In this document: one piece after another, positions 52,381 to 62,578 of the stretch
Position numbering within the stretch: position 1 is the stretch's first letter
How the letters are laid out: each line of letters begins with the position of its first letter
NCBI GenBank assembly: GCA_945898055.1
Contig: CAMDGV010000015.1
Location: 1 to 64,000, forward strand
Reading direction: 5' to 3'
Length of the DNA: 64,000 nt
Source of the DNA: Akkermansia muciniphila
Lineage (GTDB): Bacteria; Verrucomicrobiota; Verrucomicrobiia; Limisphaerales; UBA9464
Translations under genes and position numbers: made by a program
The notes under the pieces: generated by a model
What the model was told of the DNA's origin: nothing
The model's database searches: none
What the model saw: only the letters and a program-made list of their open reading frames with translations

Positions 52381-53298
52381 CTACTCTCGCGAAGCGAATA
52401 AAGCCTCGGAGAACTCCTTTGCATTGAAGGGTTGGAGATCATCAGGTTGTTCCCCGATCCCGATAAATTTGACCGGAATACCTAGTTCCCGCTGAATGGC
52501 GACCACGGCTCCTCCCTTGCTAGTGCCATCGAGCTTAGTAATGACCAACCCAGTGATCCGAACCGCTTTATTAAATTCACGGGCTTGAACGACCGCGTTC
52601 ATACCCGTGGACCCATCTAAAACCAACAAGACCTCATGAGGTGCCCCCGGAAACTTACGATCCACCACCCGATGAATCTTTTGCAATTCCTGCATCAAAT
52701 TGTGCTTCGTATGCAAACGACCGGCGGTATCGATAAATAACCAACGTGCCCCACGAGCCTGAGCTGCCGTGATCGCGTCATGCGCCACTGCCGCAGGATC
52801 AGCTTGATAGGCTCCCGCAATCACTGGCACCCCCAAACGCGTCCCCCATAACTGCAACTGCTCAATAGCCGCGGCCCGAAAAGTATCGCAGGCCGCCAAA
52901 ATGGCCGGTTCGCCTCTCTGCGCCATCCGATGAGCCAACTTAGCCGTCGTGGTTGTTTTCCCAGTTCCGTTGACTCCAACGATCGAAACCACGGTGACCC
53001 CGTCTGGCCGCGCCACTAACCCAGCATTCAATCCATTCAGACTCTTCTCCACTTCGCGTGCCGCGATCGACACCAGATCTAAACCAGACGATCCTTGGGT
53101 CTCATAGGCCGCTCGCACCGCTCCCATGATTTGTTGGGTCATAGGAAGTCCGAGATCAGCGCCGAGCAATGCGGCCTCCAATTCCTCGATACTGGCGGCT
53201 GTTAATCGGGGCGACCGAGTGACGATACGCTTGAATTCGTGAGCCAAGGAGGATGTCGCCTTGGTAAAAACTGTTTTAAGTTTATCAAAAAATCCCAT
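52381..53298 (-). CDS. ftsY: Signal recognition particle receptor FtsY
   Basis: 305 residues: an N domain and the G domain, without the acidic A domain of the E. coli protein. GTPase motifs are G-V-N-G-T-G-K-T-T-T near residue 108, D-T-A-G-R near 190, T-K-L-D-G-T-S-K-G-G near 252, and F-I-G-I-G-E-Q near 280. It docks SRP-ribosome complexes at the membrane. It follows the PHP gene by eight bases. Confidence 0.96.
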   Translation of the reverse strand: MGFFDKLKTVFTKATSSLAHEFKRIVTRSPRLTAASIEELEAALLGADLGLPMTQQIMGAVRAAYETQGSSGLDLVSIAAREVEKSLNGLNAGLVARPDGVTVVSIVGVNGTGKTTTTAKLAHRMAQRGEPAILAACDTFRAAAIEQLQLWGTRLGVPVIAGAYQADPAAVAHDAITAAQARGARWLFIDTAGRLHTKHNLMQELQKIHRVVDRKFPGAPHEVLLVLDGSTGMNAVVQAREFNKAVRITGLVITKLDGTSKGGAVVAIQRELGIPVKFIGIGEQPDDLQPFNAKEFSEALFASRE

Positions 53299-53306
53299 AG
53301 GAAAAC

Positions 53307-54134
53307 TCAGTCAACCACCGAAGGACGTCGTTCCTTCAACTCTTCTACCTGCTGATAAGGCAGCTTAACCCGGCCAATCAACGGACACCCTTTAGCCATT
53401 CCATGACAGTCACTGCCGCCGGTGGCCACGAGGCCAAGATTAGCCGCTTTACGAATGAAAACGTTACTTTCAGCCTCCGAATGCTTGGTATGCCAACATT
53501 CCAAACCGTCGATACCGACTTCCTTTAATCGAGGAATAATGCCGCCATTCCGATACAATCCAGGGTGAGCAAGAACTGAGACCCCGCCAGCTTCATGAAT
53601 GAGAGCTACGGCATCTCCCGCACTCATGCGTGGCTTACTAACAAAGCCAATGCGCCCCTTTTTAAGAAACCGTTCAAAGGCATGATCACAGTCTCGAGCA
53701 TACCCCTGTTGCACCAAAGCCCTCGCCACATGCAACCGCCCCGGGGCCTCGCAAACTGCCAAAGTACGGACGACAGATTCACTCAATCCGACGCCGTTTT
53801 CATTGAGTCGAGCGACGATTTCTTGGACACGATTTTGTCGAACCTCTTGAAGGCGGACGAGTTGACTCCTCAACGCCTCCGACCGGGTGTCCAACCAGTA
53901 GCCGAGGATATGAACCTCTTGCCCATCAACTTCTGCGGTAATTTCAGAACCGGGTATAAATTCAATCCCTTCGATCACACAGGCCACTTCCATCCGCTCG
54001 CAGCCATCGACACTATCGTGGTCGGTCAATGCCACCGCATCCAATCCGTGGGCACGTGCCTGACTTGCCAGTTCTTCCGGCGACCATGTGCCGTCGGAAA
54101 AACAGGTATGTAAATGCAAGTCAGCCAGTTTCAT
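53307..54134 (-). CDS. PHP-domain phosphoesterase (RNase AM/YciV-like)
   Basis: 275 residues with a PHP metal-binding site: D-L-H-L-H-T-C-F-S-D-G-T near residue 4, A-L-T-D-H-D near 35, and a C-terminal G-G-S-D-C-H-G. In E. coli the relative (RnaAM, TrpH) is a 5'-3' exonuclease acting on short RNA and 5'-end maturation of rRNA; related enzymes act on nucleoside 3',5'-bisphosphates. Its place after nusB fits an RNA role. Assignment to family firm; exact substrate inferred. Confidence 0.9.
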   Translation of the reverse strand: MKLADLHLHTCFSDGTWSPEELASQARAHGLDAVALTDHDSVDGCERMEVACVIEGIEFIPGSEITAEVDGQEVHILGYWLDTRSEALRSQLVRLQEVRQNRVQEIVARLNENGVGLSESVVRTLAVCEAPGRLHVARALVQQGYARDCDHAFERFLKKGRIGFVSKPRMSAGDAVALIHEAGGVSVLAHPGLYRNGGIIPRLKEVGIDGLECWHTKHSEAESNVFIRKAANLGLVATGGSDCHGMAKGCPLIGRVKLPYQQVEELKERRPSVVD

Positions 54135-54159
54135 GAGTGTCTAAAGCCGCCTGCTAACC

Positions 54160-54672
54160 TCAGGCATCAGCACTGTCCTTAGCCGTACGGGCAGGTCTCA
54201 AAATCTCTGCTTTCACCTTATCCAAAATGCCATTCACAAACTTGCCGCTATCCGCCGTAGAAAACTTTTTGGCCACATCTACTGCCTCATTAATGCTCAC
54301 TACCGGCGGAATATCATCGCGATAGAGCATCTCGTAGACCGCCAAGCGCATCACATTCCGATCGACAACCGCCATTCGATGCAAATCCCAATTTTTTGCA
54401 TGCTTCATGATCGCAGCATCGACCGCCTCAAGATGGCTCAACACACCTCGAATCAAGGCATCACCAAACAGTTGGGTCGCTGCATCCTCCGCATCCGCTG
54501 GCGGCAACTGGACCTGCTCCCCCCAAGTCGGCCCTTGCGACTCCATATAGGCATTCATCCTCTGACCCTCCCAAAATTGACTAAGGGCCAACTCGACGTT
54601 CTCCAAGGGATTCATGTCGTGCTGGAAAAGAAATTGGATAGCCCTTTCACGGGCTTCGCGACGCTTACGCAC
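54160..54672 (-). CDS. nusB: Transcription antitermination factor NusB
   Basis: 170 residues of the all-helical NusB family. R-R-E-A-R-E-R-A-I-Q-F-L-F-Q-H-D is near the start, V-D-R-N-V-M-R-L-A-V-Y-E-M-L near 108, and S-I-N-E-A-V-D-V-A-K-K-F-S near 128. The loop around residues 30-60 is longer than in E. coli. NusB with NusE binds boxA for rRNA antitermination. It is first in the minus-strand run that ends with ribD. Confidence 0.94.
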   Translation of the reverse strand: MRKRREARERAIQFLFQHDMNPLENVELALSQFWEGQRMNAYMESQGPTWGEQVQLPPADAEDAATQLFGDALIRGVLSHLEAVDAAIMKHAKNWDLHRMAVVDRNVMRLAVYEMLYRDDIPPVVSINEAVDVAKKFSTADSGKFVNGILDKVKAEILRPARTAKDSADA

Positions 54673-54828
54673 AGAGAGACTCTAAACGAAAGTCGACCGA
54701 GGGAAGAGTGTTTTCAGTGTCTACCCTCAAAAAAAACACCAAGGTTCTCGTTGCCTCTCCTTCCTTGTTGATCGCTTCACTTGCCGCTTCTTTCTGCATC
54801 CTGCTTTTTGTAGCCTGCCCCAACAGCC

Positions 54829-57800
54829 ATGGATTCAACTTTTCAACGCCCCTTTTTTCGGCGGATCTTTTGTTTGCTGCTCCTTCAATTCCGACTCTTA
54901 GCCGAGACCGAGACAATTCGACCCACCGTCGACGCGGTTTTTCCTGAACCCGGAGCCATCCATCATTTGGCCTTTGTGGAGATTCATTTTAGTGAATCCG
55001 TGACCGGCCTCGACGCCAAGGATCTCCTCGCCAATGGAGTGCCCTGCCTTGATGTACGGCAGGTTGCTGCAGAGATTTACGTTTTCACCTTGCCCGCACT
55101 CATTTTTGGGGAAGTCCGCTTAACTTGGAATCAAGCCAACCAGATCCAAGACAAAGCCGATGTCCCCAATTCCTTTAAGGATCGAAACGCTGCTGATTAT
55201 TTCTTGCTGCCACCCCCTCGACCGAGCGGAGTGATTATCTCGGAGATTATGGCGACTAACGAAAAATCTCTCCGCGATGAGGACGGTGATTATGCGGATT
55301 GGATCGAGCTCCAGAACATCTCCGGTGAGGACATTCAACTCACCGGTTGGCATTTGACCGACGACCCCGCGATTCCGAGCAAATGGACTTTTCCTGAGGT
55401 GCTTTTACCCAGTCGAGGCTATCTGGTGGTCTTCGCTTCCGCTAAAGACCGGAGTTCACCCACCAATCGACTCCACACTAATTTCAAACTCGCTAACTCA
55501 GGGGAATATCTCGCGCTCACCGCTCCAGACGGTGTGATCGTCAATGGTTTCTTACCTCGCTATCCGGCGGTCCCACCTAATATCGCCTACGGTCGAGCGA
55601 ATGGAGATCCCGATCACGCGGGTTATTTCGCCACACCCACCCCAGGCAGCGCCAATTCCATTTCCGGTGTTGGATTTGCTTCCGAGGTCCTTTTCTCGGC
55701 ACTCGGGGGATTTATCCCCAATCCCCGACTCAATATCACCTTGGCTCTTACTCTCGCCGCCCCCGCCACTAATACCCTCATTCGCTATTCAATCGACGGC
55801 CGTATCCCAACTCTGACCGAAGGATTGACCTATCTGTCCCCCCTCCTTTTGGTGACCACAAATGCCATCATGGTTCGGGCCCGCGCCTTCAAAACGGATT
55901 TGCTTCCTGGCCCAATCCATACCGAATACTACACCCCCCTGTTTGTCTCCACCAATCGAGCAGGATTACCCCTGCCGCCGGTGTTAAACACCAACATCCA
56001 ACAGTTCCGTTCCGACCTACCTTTACTGGTCATTAACACCTTTGGTCGAACCCTCAATGAATCGGCAAATACAGTGGTCAATTTCACCCTTTTCGAACCC
56101 AAAGACGGGGTGACTATGGTCACGCGCCCACCCGATTTCACCACCCGCGGTTCGATGAAGATCCGAGGTTCCAGTAGCGCGTCCGAAGCTAAAAAACAGT
56201 ACGCCATTCAATGGACTGATGATTACAATCTCGATCGGGAACTGCCGGTCCTCGGAATGCCGGAGGAATCGGAATGGGTCCTCTATGCTCCCAATTCTTT
56301 TGAACCGGTCAGTATCCATAATCCCTTCATTCATCAACTCGCTCGCGATATCGGCGAATACTCTCCGCGCACTCGTTTCGTCGAAGTCTTCATTAACCGC
56401 GTCGGGCCTCTCATCACCAATCACTACGAAGGTCTCTACGTTTTAATGGAAAAACCAGGAACGGGTCGTAAACGTATTCCGGGTCCCAAAATGCAACCGG
56501 AAGATTCCACTCTACCCGATATTAGCGGTCCCTATATTATGAAAATCGACCGATTAGACCCGGGAGATTCGGGCGTCACCATGGGCGGCATGATCGCAGC
56601 CATGGTCGTTCCCAAAGAAAAGGAAATTAAAACCACCCAGCGCGCCGCTCAGCGGGCCTATATCGTTAACTACGTCTCGTCGATGAGCCGAGGATTTCTT
56701 TCCATCAACCGTCGAAACCCGACCAATACCTACGAAAACTACATCGAGATGGGGCGATCGATCGACTTCCATATCTTGGAGATGCTTTCCGGCAATGTCG
56801 ATACACTGGTTTTAAGCTCCTTCTTTTATAAAACGCGCGACCAAAAATTAATCTTTGGGCCTCACTGGGATTTTGATCGCGCCCTAGGATCCACCGACGG
56901 ACGTGACACTAATCCTCGAATTTGGGCGTGTGGCCCTATTTTCGCCGGATGGTTTGGTTTAATGTTTCAAGACATCGAAGCATGGCAACGTTGGGTCGAT
57001 CGTTTCCAAGAACTACGAACACGCCAACTGTCAACGCCGTCGACTTACCAACTGATGGATCGGTTAGCGAATGAGATTCGCCAAGCTGAAAAACGGGATT
57101 TTCAGCGCTGGAAAATCGTTCGGCGAGGCGGCAGTTACCAAGCAGAACTTGAATCGATGAAACGGTGGGTCTCGAACCGACTCGATTTCGTCGATCGACA
57201 ACTCACTCAACCCCCAGTCCCTCTCCTACCCTCCAGTATCGTTGATCCCGGGACTCAAATCACCCTCAATCTAGCTCCTTCCTCCACCGCCAGTGCCGTC
57301 ATTTGGTACACCTTAGATGGCACGGATCCCCGAGCACTCGGCCTCACCAATCGATCCGCTTCCGCCCGACGTTATACCGGGCCAATTACCCTAGATCAAT
57401 CGTCGAGACTCGTCGCTCGCTCCTTTGATAGCTCACGCCGTCAATCCAGTGGGCCGCCTACCAGCACCTCTTGGTCTGGCCCCGTTTTCCGAACTTACCG
57501 AACGACACCTCCGAGTCTAACCCTGACCGAAATTCATTTTCACCCGATCGACGCCGATGGTTCCGCCAAATCAAATCCAGAGGATTATGAGTTTCTCGAA
57601 CTTAAAAACACCTCCAGTAGTTCTCTCGACCTCGCTGGCTTTAAACTGCAGGGCGAAGTCCAGTTTGATTTCGCAACTGCCTCTTTTCAACGTTTTCTGC
57701 TCCCCAATGCCCGCATCGTGATTGCTTCTAATACCAATCAGTTTGTCGCTCGTTACGGGCGCCAAGCTGGATTAGCCGGAGAGTTCACCGGCCACTTAAA

Positions 57801-58413
57801 CGATGATCTCGGACGCCTTATTTTAACCGACAAAAAGGGGCTTCCAATCTTTGATTTTAATTATTCTGACCTCTGGGTGAAGCCCTCGGACGGCGATGGT
57901 TTCAGCATGGTAATCCGGTCAGAGATCTTGCAAGCCTTCGACCTCGATAACCCAGAAGCGTGGAGAGGCAGCGCCAGTCTGCACGGATCACCGGGGGTCG
58001 CTGATCTTGCCTCGGATGTCGGACCTGATACCGATTCCGACAACGATGGTCTCCCCGACGTCTGGGAACGAAATCACTTTGGCACTCTTAATTTCCGAGG
58101 TGATCAAGATAATGACGGAGATGGTGCTTCCAATCGGGCCGAGTTTCTTGCCGGGACCCTCCCCAGTTCGGCCGACAGTCGTCTACTACTGTCGGCCGCC
58201 CCTTCCCCGTTCGGCGGTAATCCAGTCCTTAGCTTTCCTCGCACTGGAGCTCGGTCCTACACTGTTTCCTATCGAGACTCACTCGCCTCAACCAACGTTC
58301 CACCTTGGAGGGAACTAATCCGTTTCCCCTCCCAATCAGCAAAGGTCATTGAACAATTCCGCGATCTCACCATGACTAATGCCTTCCGATTTTACCAAGT
58401 GTCGACCCCCTGA
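54829..58413 (+). CDS. Exported CotH / lamin-tail / chitobiase-domain giant
   Basis: 1,194 residues with a signal peptide (F-C-L-L-L-L-Q-F, cleavage near L-A-E). Order: an Ig-like N-terminal part (about 25-115); a lamin-tail domain from about 135 (I-I-S-E-I-M-A-T-N); a chitobiase C-terminal-type repeat near 319 (S-I-D-G-R-I-P-T); a CotH kinase-like domain about 400-750 with H-W-D-F-D-R-A-L-G-S near 679; a second chitobiase-type repeat near 825 (Y-T-L-D-G-T-D-P); a second lamin-tail domain near 900; and a Ca-binding tail D-T-D-S-D-N-D-G-L-P-D near 1067. CotH relatives phosphorylate spore-coat proteins; here the kinase site is buried in an exported scaffold. Substrate unknown. Confidence 0.88.
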   Translation: MDSTFQRPFFRRIFCLLLLQFRLLAETETIRPTVDAVFPEPGAIHHLAFVEIHFSESVTGLDAKDLLANGVPCLDVRQVAAEIYVFTLPALIFGEVRLTWNQANQIQDKADVPNSFKDRNAADYFLLPPPRPSGVIISEIMATNEKSLRDEDGDYADWIELQNISGEDIQLTGWHLTDDPAIPSKWTFPEVLLPSRGYLVVFASAKDRSSPTNRLHTNFKLANSGEYLALTAPDGVIVNGFLPRYPAVPPNIAYGRANGDPDHAGYFATPTPGSANSISGVGFASEVLFSALGGFIPNPRLNITLALTLAAPATNTLIRYSIDGRIPTLTEGLTYLSPLLLVTTNAIMVRARAFKTDLLPGPIHTEYYTPLFVSTNRAGLPLPPVLNTNIQQFRSDLPLLVINTFGRTLNESANTVVNFTLFEPKDGVTMVTRPPDFTTRGSMKIRGSSSASEAKKQYAIQWTDDYNLDRELPVLGMPEESEWVLYAPNSFEPVSIHNPFIHQLARDIGEYSPRTRFVEVFINRVGPLITNHYEGLYVLMEKPGTGRKRIPGPKMQPEDSTLPDISGPYIMKIDRLDPGDSGVTMGGMIAAMVVPKEKEIKTTQRAAQRAYIVNYVSSMSRGFLSINRRNPTNTYENYIEMGRSIDFHILEMLSGNVDTLVLSSFFYKTRDQKLIFGPHWDFDRALGSTDGRDTNPRIWACGPIFAGWFGLMFQDIEAWQRWVDRFQELRTRQLSTPSTYQLMDRLANEIRQAEKRDFQRWKIVRRGGSYQAELESMKRWVSNRLDFVDRQLTQPPVPLLPSSIVDPGTQITLNLAPSSTASAVIWYTLDGTDPRALGLTNRSASARRYTGPITLDQSSRLVARSFDSSRRQSSGPPTSTSWSGPVFRTYRTTPPSLTLTEIHFHPIDADGSAKSNPEDYEFLELKNTSSSSLDLAGFKLQGEVQFDFATASFQRFLLPNARIVIASNTNQFVARYGRQAGLAGEFTGHLNDDLGRLILTDKKGLPIFDFNYSDLWVKPSDGDGFSMVIRSEILQAFDLDNPEAWRGSASLHGSPGVADLASDVGPDTDSDNDGLPDVWERNHFGTLNFRGDQDNDGDGASNRAEFLAGTLPSSADSRLLLSAAPSPFGGNPVLSFPRTGARSYTVSYRDSLASTNVPPWRELIRFPSQSAKVIEQFRDLTMTNAFRFYQVSTP

Positions 58414-58592
58414 GGGTGCATCTCTCCGCCTACTTTGGGTACCTGCCGCCTTCGCCTGAGATCAGTCTCAATCGAGATTAAACCCACCCGATTTATTGTT
58501 ACTCGTCCCAAATTTCCAGCCTCATAAGATTGCTTTTCTGTCTTCCGGCTTTCCTTCTGAGGCTGCTGCTCGTTAGTCTAATCACCAGAAGT

Positions 58593-59468
58593 ATGTTCAC
58601 CGGTACGTTTACAGCCTTGGTCACCCCCTTCCGCGACGGTCTTCTCGACGAACCTGCCTTCGAGGCACTCGTCCACTCCCAACTCAAAGGAGGCGTCGAT
58701 GGCATTGTCCCGATGGGGACCACCGGAGAATCGCCGACCCTCGATTACGATGAGCACATCTGGGTCATTGAACTGGCTGTGAAGTTTGCCAAGGGCCGAA
58801 TCCCAGTCCTCGCCGGTGCCGGAGCTAATTCCACTAAAGAGGCTGTATATCTCACCCAACGCGCCGCAGAGGTCGGAGCAACGGGTACCCTTCAGGTCGC
58901 GCCTTACTACAATAAACCGACTCAAGAAGGGGTTTACCGGCATTTCGCCGAAATCGCTCGAGCCACCAAACTTCCTGTGCTTCTTTACAGTATTCCTGGG
59001 CGCTGCGGCATCGAGATCGCCGTGGAAACTGTTAAGCGCTTGGCCTCCGATTTTCAGACAATCGTTGGCATTAAAGAAGCGGGCGGGTCCTGCGATCGCG
59101 TCAGCCAACTGCGAGCGGCCTGTGGACCAAAGTTCCAAATCGTCAGTGGCGATGACTCACTGACCTTGCCTTTTATGTCGATCGGCGCCCAAGGGGTTAT
59201 TAGTGTCGCTTCGAATGTTGCTCCGAAAGAAGTCTCCAAAATGGTATCCTCCTTCGCCAAGGGAGATTTAAAGACCGCAATGAAACTACACGCGCGTCTC
59301 TATCCCCTCTTTCGAAATTTATTTGTGGAAACCAATCCTGTCCCCTGCAAAGCCGCTCTCGCTTTAATGGGCCTAATGACTGAAGAAGTCCGCTTACCGT
59401 TGGTTTCAGTCTCTGACGCAACGCGTACCCTCATACGTTCCACCTTAGAACAAGCCGACCTTCTCTAA
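58593..59468 (+). CDS. dapA: 4-Hydroxy-tetrahydrodipicolinate synthase DapA
   Basis: 291 residues from ATG 58593 (M-F-T-G-T-F-T-A-L-V-T-P-F); the frame is open back to 58530 without match. The TIM-barrel aldolase residues are visible: G-T-T-G-E-S-P-T near residue 43, Tyr in L-L-Y-S-I-P-G-R near 133, and the Schiff-base Lys in G-I-K-E-A near 161. It condenses pyruvate with aspartate semialdehyde toward lysine and diaminopimelate; lysC is at 26.3 kb. About 100 bases separate it from argG. Confidence 0.95.
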   Translation: MFTGTFTALVTPFRDGLLDEPAFEALVHSQLKGGVDGIVPMGTTGESPTLDYDEHIWVIELAVKFAKGRIPVLAGAGANSTKEAVYLTQRAAEVGATGTLQVAPYYNKPTQEGVYRHFAEIARATKLPVLLYSIPGRCGIEIAVETVKRLASDFQTIVGIKEAGGSCDRVSQLRAACGPKFQIVSGDDSLTLPFMSIGAQGVISVASNVAPKEVSKMVSSFAKGDLKTAMKLHARLYPLFRNLFVETNPVPCKAALALMGLMTEEVRLPLVSVSDATRTLIRSTLEQADLL

Positions 59469-59568
59469 GTGATCGTTGCGGGGGTGTTCGAACGGTAAAA
59501 TCCGTCGAGAACTAGGAAATTTCCTTTCCAGCCCAGCCTCCCTGCCGTTCACTCTGCCGCGTTTCAAG

Positions 59569-60819
59569 ATGAAAATTGTCCTCGCATACTCTGGCGGCCT
59601 CGACACCTCGGTGCTGCTTTCCTGGATTAAAGAAAACTACGACAACGCCGAAATGATCGCTTTCTGCGCCAATGTCGGACAGGAAGATGAATTAAAAGGC
59701 CTCGAAGAAAAGGCTAAGAAAACCGGCGCTTCCAAGATCTATATCGATGATCTCCAAGAAGAATTTGCGCAGGATTTTATTTACCCAATTCTCCGAGCCG
59801 GCGCTATTTACGAGGGACAATATTTTCTGGGCACGAGTATTGCCCGACCCTTGATCGCCAAAAGAATGGTGGAAATTGCTAAAGAAGAAGGGGCGGATGC
59901 GATCGCACACGGCGCGACAGGTAAGGGCAATGATCAGGTCCGCTTTGAATTAACGGCAGCCGCACTCGCCCCTGGTTTAGATATCATCGCGCCTTGGCGT
60001 GATGATCGTTTCCGCGCTGAATTTCCCGGTCGCCAAGAGATGATTGATTATTGCGCTGCTAAAGGAATTCCAGTTCAGGCAAGCGCCAAGAAACCTTATT
60101 CGATGGATCGCAATCTTCTTCATATTTCTTATGAGGCTGGAATTTTAGAAGATCCTTGGTACGACAGTTTTGATCTGAAAAACCGCGACTATTTTACCAC
60201 TCTTTCGGTCATGCCAGAAGACGCGCCGGACAAACCAGAATTTGTCACGCTCGACTTCGAACGGGGCAATTGTATTGCTGTGAATGATGAAAAATTGAAT
60301 CCCCTTCAAGTGATGAAGTTACTCAACAAGATTGGAGGTAAACACGGGGTGGGCCGCGTCGATATGGTGGAGAACCGTTTCGTGGGCATGAAGAGTCGCG
60401 GTGTCTACGAGACCCCCGGTGGAAGTATCCTTCACTATGCTCATCGGCAAATGGAGAGTCTCACCATGGACCGCGAAGTCATGCACCAACGAGATGGCTT
60501 CATTCCTAAATACGCGAGCTTGGTTTACAACGGTTTCTGGTATGCCCCCGAGCGGCTTGCCCTGCAAGCATACGTTGAAGAAAGCCAAAGAAACGTCACT
60601 GGTACTGTGCGGGTCAAACTATACAAAGGCGGTATGTATGTCGCCGGCCGGAAATCTTCAGTCAGCCTTTACAATCCCCAGATCGCCACGATGGAGGCGG
60701 ATCCGACTAAAGCCTACAATCAGAACGATGCCACCGGTTTTATCCGCTTAAATGGATTACGTTTGAGGGTAAATTCAACGGTCAACGGTCCCGAGACACT
60801 CAAATCGTCTCGCCCCTGA
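59569..60819 (+). CDS. argG: Argininosuccinate synthase
   Basis: 416 residues from ATG 59569 ([14 protein letters not shown]). The ATP-binding P-loop S-G-G-L-D-T-S sits at 8-14. [14 protein letters not shown] is near 116, and the C-terminal arm ends after R-L-N-G-L-R-L. It joins citrulline and aspartate in arginine synthesis. A strong terminator follows. The frame stays open to 59476 upstream, without family match. Confidence 0.96.
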   Translation: MKIVLAYSGGLDTSVLLSWIKENYDNAEMIAFCANVGQEDELKGLEEKAKKTGASKIYIDDLQEEFAQDFIYPILRAGAIYEGQYFLGTSIARPLIAKRMVEIAKEEGADAIAHGATGKGNDQVRFELTAAALAPGLDIIAPWRDDRFRAEFPGRQEMIDYCAAKGIPVQASAKKPYSMDRNLLHISYEAGILEDPWYDSFDLKNRDYFTTLSVMPEDAPDKPEFVTLDFERGNCIAVNDEKLNPLQVMKLLNKIGGKHGVGRVDMVENRFVGMKSRGVYETPGGSILHYAHRQMESLTMDREVMHQRDGFIPKYASLVYNGFWYAPERLALQAYVEESQRNVTGTVRVKLYKGGMYVAGRKSSVSLYNPQIATMEADPTKAYNQNDATGFIRLNGLRLRVNSTVNGPETLKSSRP

Positions 60820-60851
60820 TCTCAGGTCGATCTTCCAGTCCTAGTTGCAAG

Positions 60852-60886
60852 AAACCGGCACCCCCTTGGTCGCCGGTTTTTATTTT
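60852..60886 (+). terminator. Rho-independent terminator of argG
   Basis: AAACCGGC (60852-60859) pairs with GCCGGTTT (60872-60879), with an additional ACC/GGT inner pairing. It is followed by TT-A-TTTT, 33 bases past the argG stop. Confidence 0.93.
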
Positions 60887-61484
60887 GGATTTACTGCTCA
60901 AAACGCGTGACTCAGCTTGGTTGCAAACTGGGTTAGCGTCGGACAATCAGGCCGATGGCCAATCCATCCAAAAGGGACTCCTCATCTCGCTCCGGCTTCT
61001 GCGGTGATTTCTCCCTCCGCCAATCCAATACTACCTCCAAACAATCGCACTCTTCCAAATCCCTCGAGCCGCCGACTCCGCTTTCGCCTCGCGCACCGTT
61101 CGGAACTCGACCTCAAAGTCCGGATTGGAACCTGAGCAATCCTCAGCAAAATTACCTGAAATCGAGGGATTTGAAGTCTCACCTAATTTTGGAGATTTAC
61201 CCGGAATTTTCTGAGGTCTGAAGATGCTTCCGCGTCTCTCAGGGCTGGAACTCCGGAGTGTTGAAGCTGATAAGAACCACCGATTGCCAGCCAGTCACGG
61301 TAATAGACTGTCAAGGAGTATTGACTGCCCCCAATTTACGGGGTGGCAGCCCATTGGCAGCGAAAACCACACCCAAAAGTCCTTGTCCGAGTCGCACGGC
61401 AAGTATAACGCTTTTAAGCAGACTTAAAACGGCACGGCACAACTGTGCCGATCGCCGAGCTTCAAAAAGCAAATCCCCATCAAT
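60887..61484. other. Non-coding gap with one palindrome
   Basis: About 600 bases with no supported gene; several short frames overlap and show no domain. CGGCACA (61435-61441) and TGTGCCG (61444-61450) form a palindrome with a 2-base spacer, possibly an operator or hairpin. No tRNA or IS was seen. Confidence 0.45.
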
Positions 61485-62069
61485 ATGTCCGGCTCAAGAC
61501 CTAGATCAATGCATCGCTGGGCGCTGTTTCCGACGCTCGGTGGACTGGTGCTGGTGGTTGGGTTGCGATCCGCGGACATCCGCGTTGAGACGCCTGGAGG
61601 GCGGCACCACTTCCTGTTCAACGGGACCAACGCCGGGACCCTGACCTTGGTCCGTGGTCAGACCTACACCTTCGATGTCGATACTTCGTCCCAGCATCCG
61701 TTCCAGATCCAGAGCCCCGGGGTGTTGAACAACGAGATCAACACGGGCCGGTTAACCTATACTGTTCCAACCAACAACGCCACGTACATCTACGTCTGCC
61801 CCATCCATCCATGGATGTTCGGCGACATCTTCACGGTTCCGCCACCTGAAGTCCGGATCCTGAGCCTCGAGTTGGGCAAGGACTTGGTTTTGAGCTCGAC
61901 CCTGATTCCCGACTGGAGGCTGCAGGCCGAATTCGCCACCAACCTTCATCAGGGCGAGTGGAGTGTTTTACCCATCGCCACCAACCGCGTCTCTAGCAAC
62001 CGGGTCGACTCGATCTGCGGCCGGCCCGAGGGGGATTCCATCTACATCCGCCTGAAAGCCAGCCGATAG
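61485..62069 (+). CDS. Exported cupredoxin-domain (blue copper) protein
   Basis: 194 residues; ATG 61509 (M-H-R-W-A-L-F) is an alternative start. A signal peptide (L-F-P-T-L-G-G-L-V-L-V-V-G, cleavage near R-S-A) precedes a plastocyanin-like fold. Copper ligands are His71 (S-Q-H-P-F) and the C-x2-H-x2-M cluster Cys105, His108, Met111 (V-C-P-I-H-P-W-M), a variant of the type-I site. The C-terminal 70 residues form a short beta module typical of verrucomicrobial exported proteins. It could carry electrons or bind copper. This segment is richer in GC than the surrounding genes. Confidence 0.85.
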   Translation: MSGSRPRSMHRWALFPTLGGLVLVVGLRSADIRVETPGGRHHFLFNGTNAGTLTLVRGQTYTFDVDTSSQHPFQIQSPGVLNNEINTGRLTYTVPTNNATYIYVCPIHPWMFGDIFTVPPPEVRILSLELGKDLVLSSTLIPDWRLQAEFATNLHQGEWSVLPIATNRVSSNRVDSICGRPEGDSIYIRLKASR

Positions 62070-62578
62070 AAGGGATTCGGGGAGGCCCTTCGGTGGGCAG
62101 GAAATGGATCGATTTGCTCGGTCAGCGTCCGGGATGTCCTACCCAGGGTTCGCGGAGCGGTCGGAGGTAGGCGGAATGGAATGTTGGAATCGTATCCGAT
62201 GACAGCGCGAGGTGAGCGGTTCAGGGTGCCTTGGGTTCCAGATGCCTCAACCAGCCACCCTCCTCGTGATCGACGACCTCCCGGCGAACCTTTGAAACCC
62301 ACTGGGGCGGTGCCCGGAACTCCTTATTATCGTCCCAGCGAGTTTTAGCAAAAATGGGGTTCCAAAATCCGGATGAAGCGGGAATTGGACATTGCCGATC
62401 ATGTTTGCCGAACCCGGCCGCTTTGGTCGAGGTTCACGCCATGATTGAAAGGGGGCACCCTCTGCCCTCCGTGACTTGGACATCCCAGTGATCTTTCAAC
62501 TCAGAAGTTCCTCGACCAAACGAGCTCCTCCTCAATTCCGCCATTGCCGGACAAACGGGTTCAGCGCAATTTCCAGTC
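62070..62578. other. Non-coding gap before the glutamine amidotransferase gene
   Basis: About 510 bases, GC-rich in the first two thirds. Minus-strand frames at 62042-62302 and 62247-62483 have no recognisable product. No RNA gene or repeat was seen. Confidence 0.4.

Noticed and set aside
54708-54947. Frame with a signal-like N-terminus before the CotH gene
   Set aside because: It is in another frame, overlaps the CotH start and ends quickly; the CotH gene has its own signal peptide.
61258-61644. Plus-strand 128-codon frame
   Set aside because: It overlaps the cupredoxin gene in another frame and is Cys/Arg/Ser-rich without a domain.
62247-62483. Minus-strand 78-codon frame
   Set aside because: No domain and no start signal; typical of GC-rich non-coding DNA.
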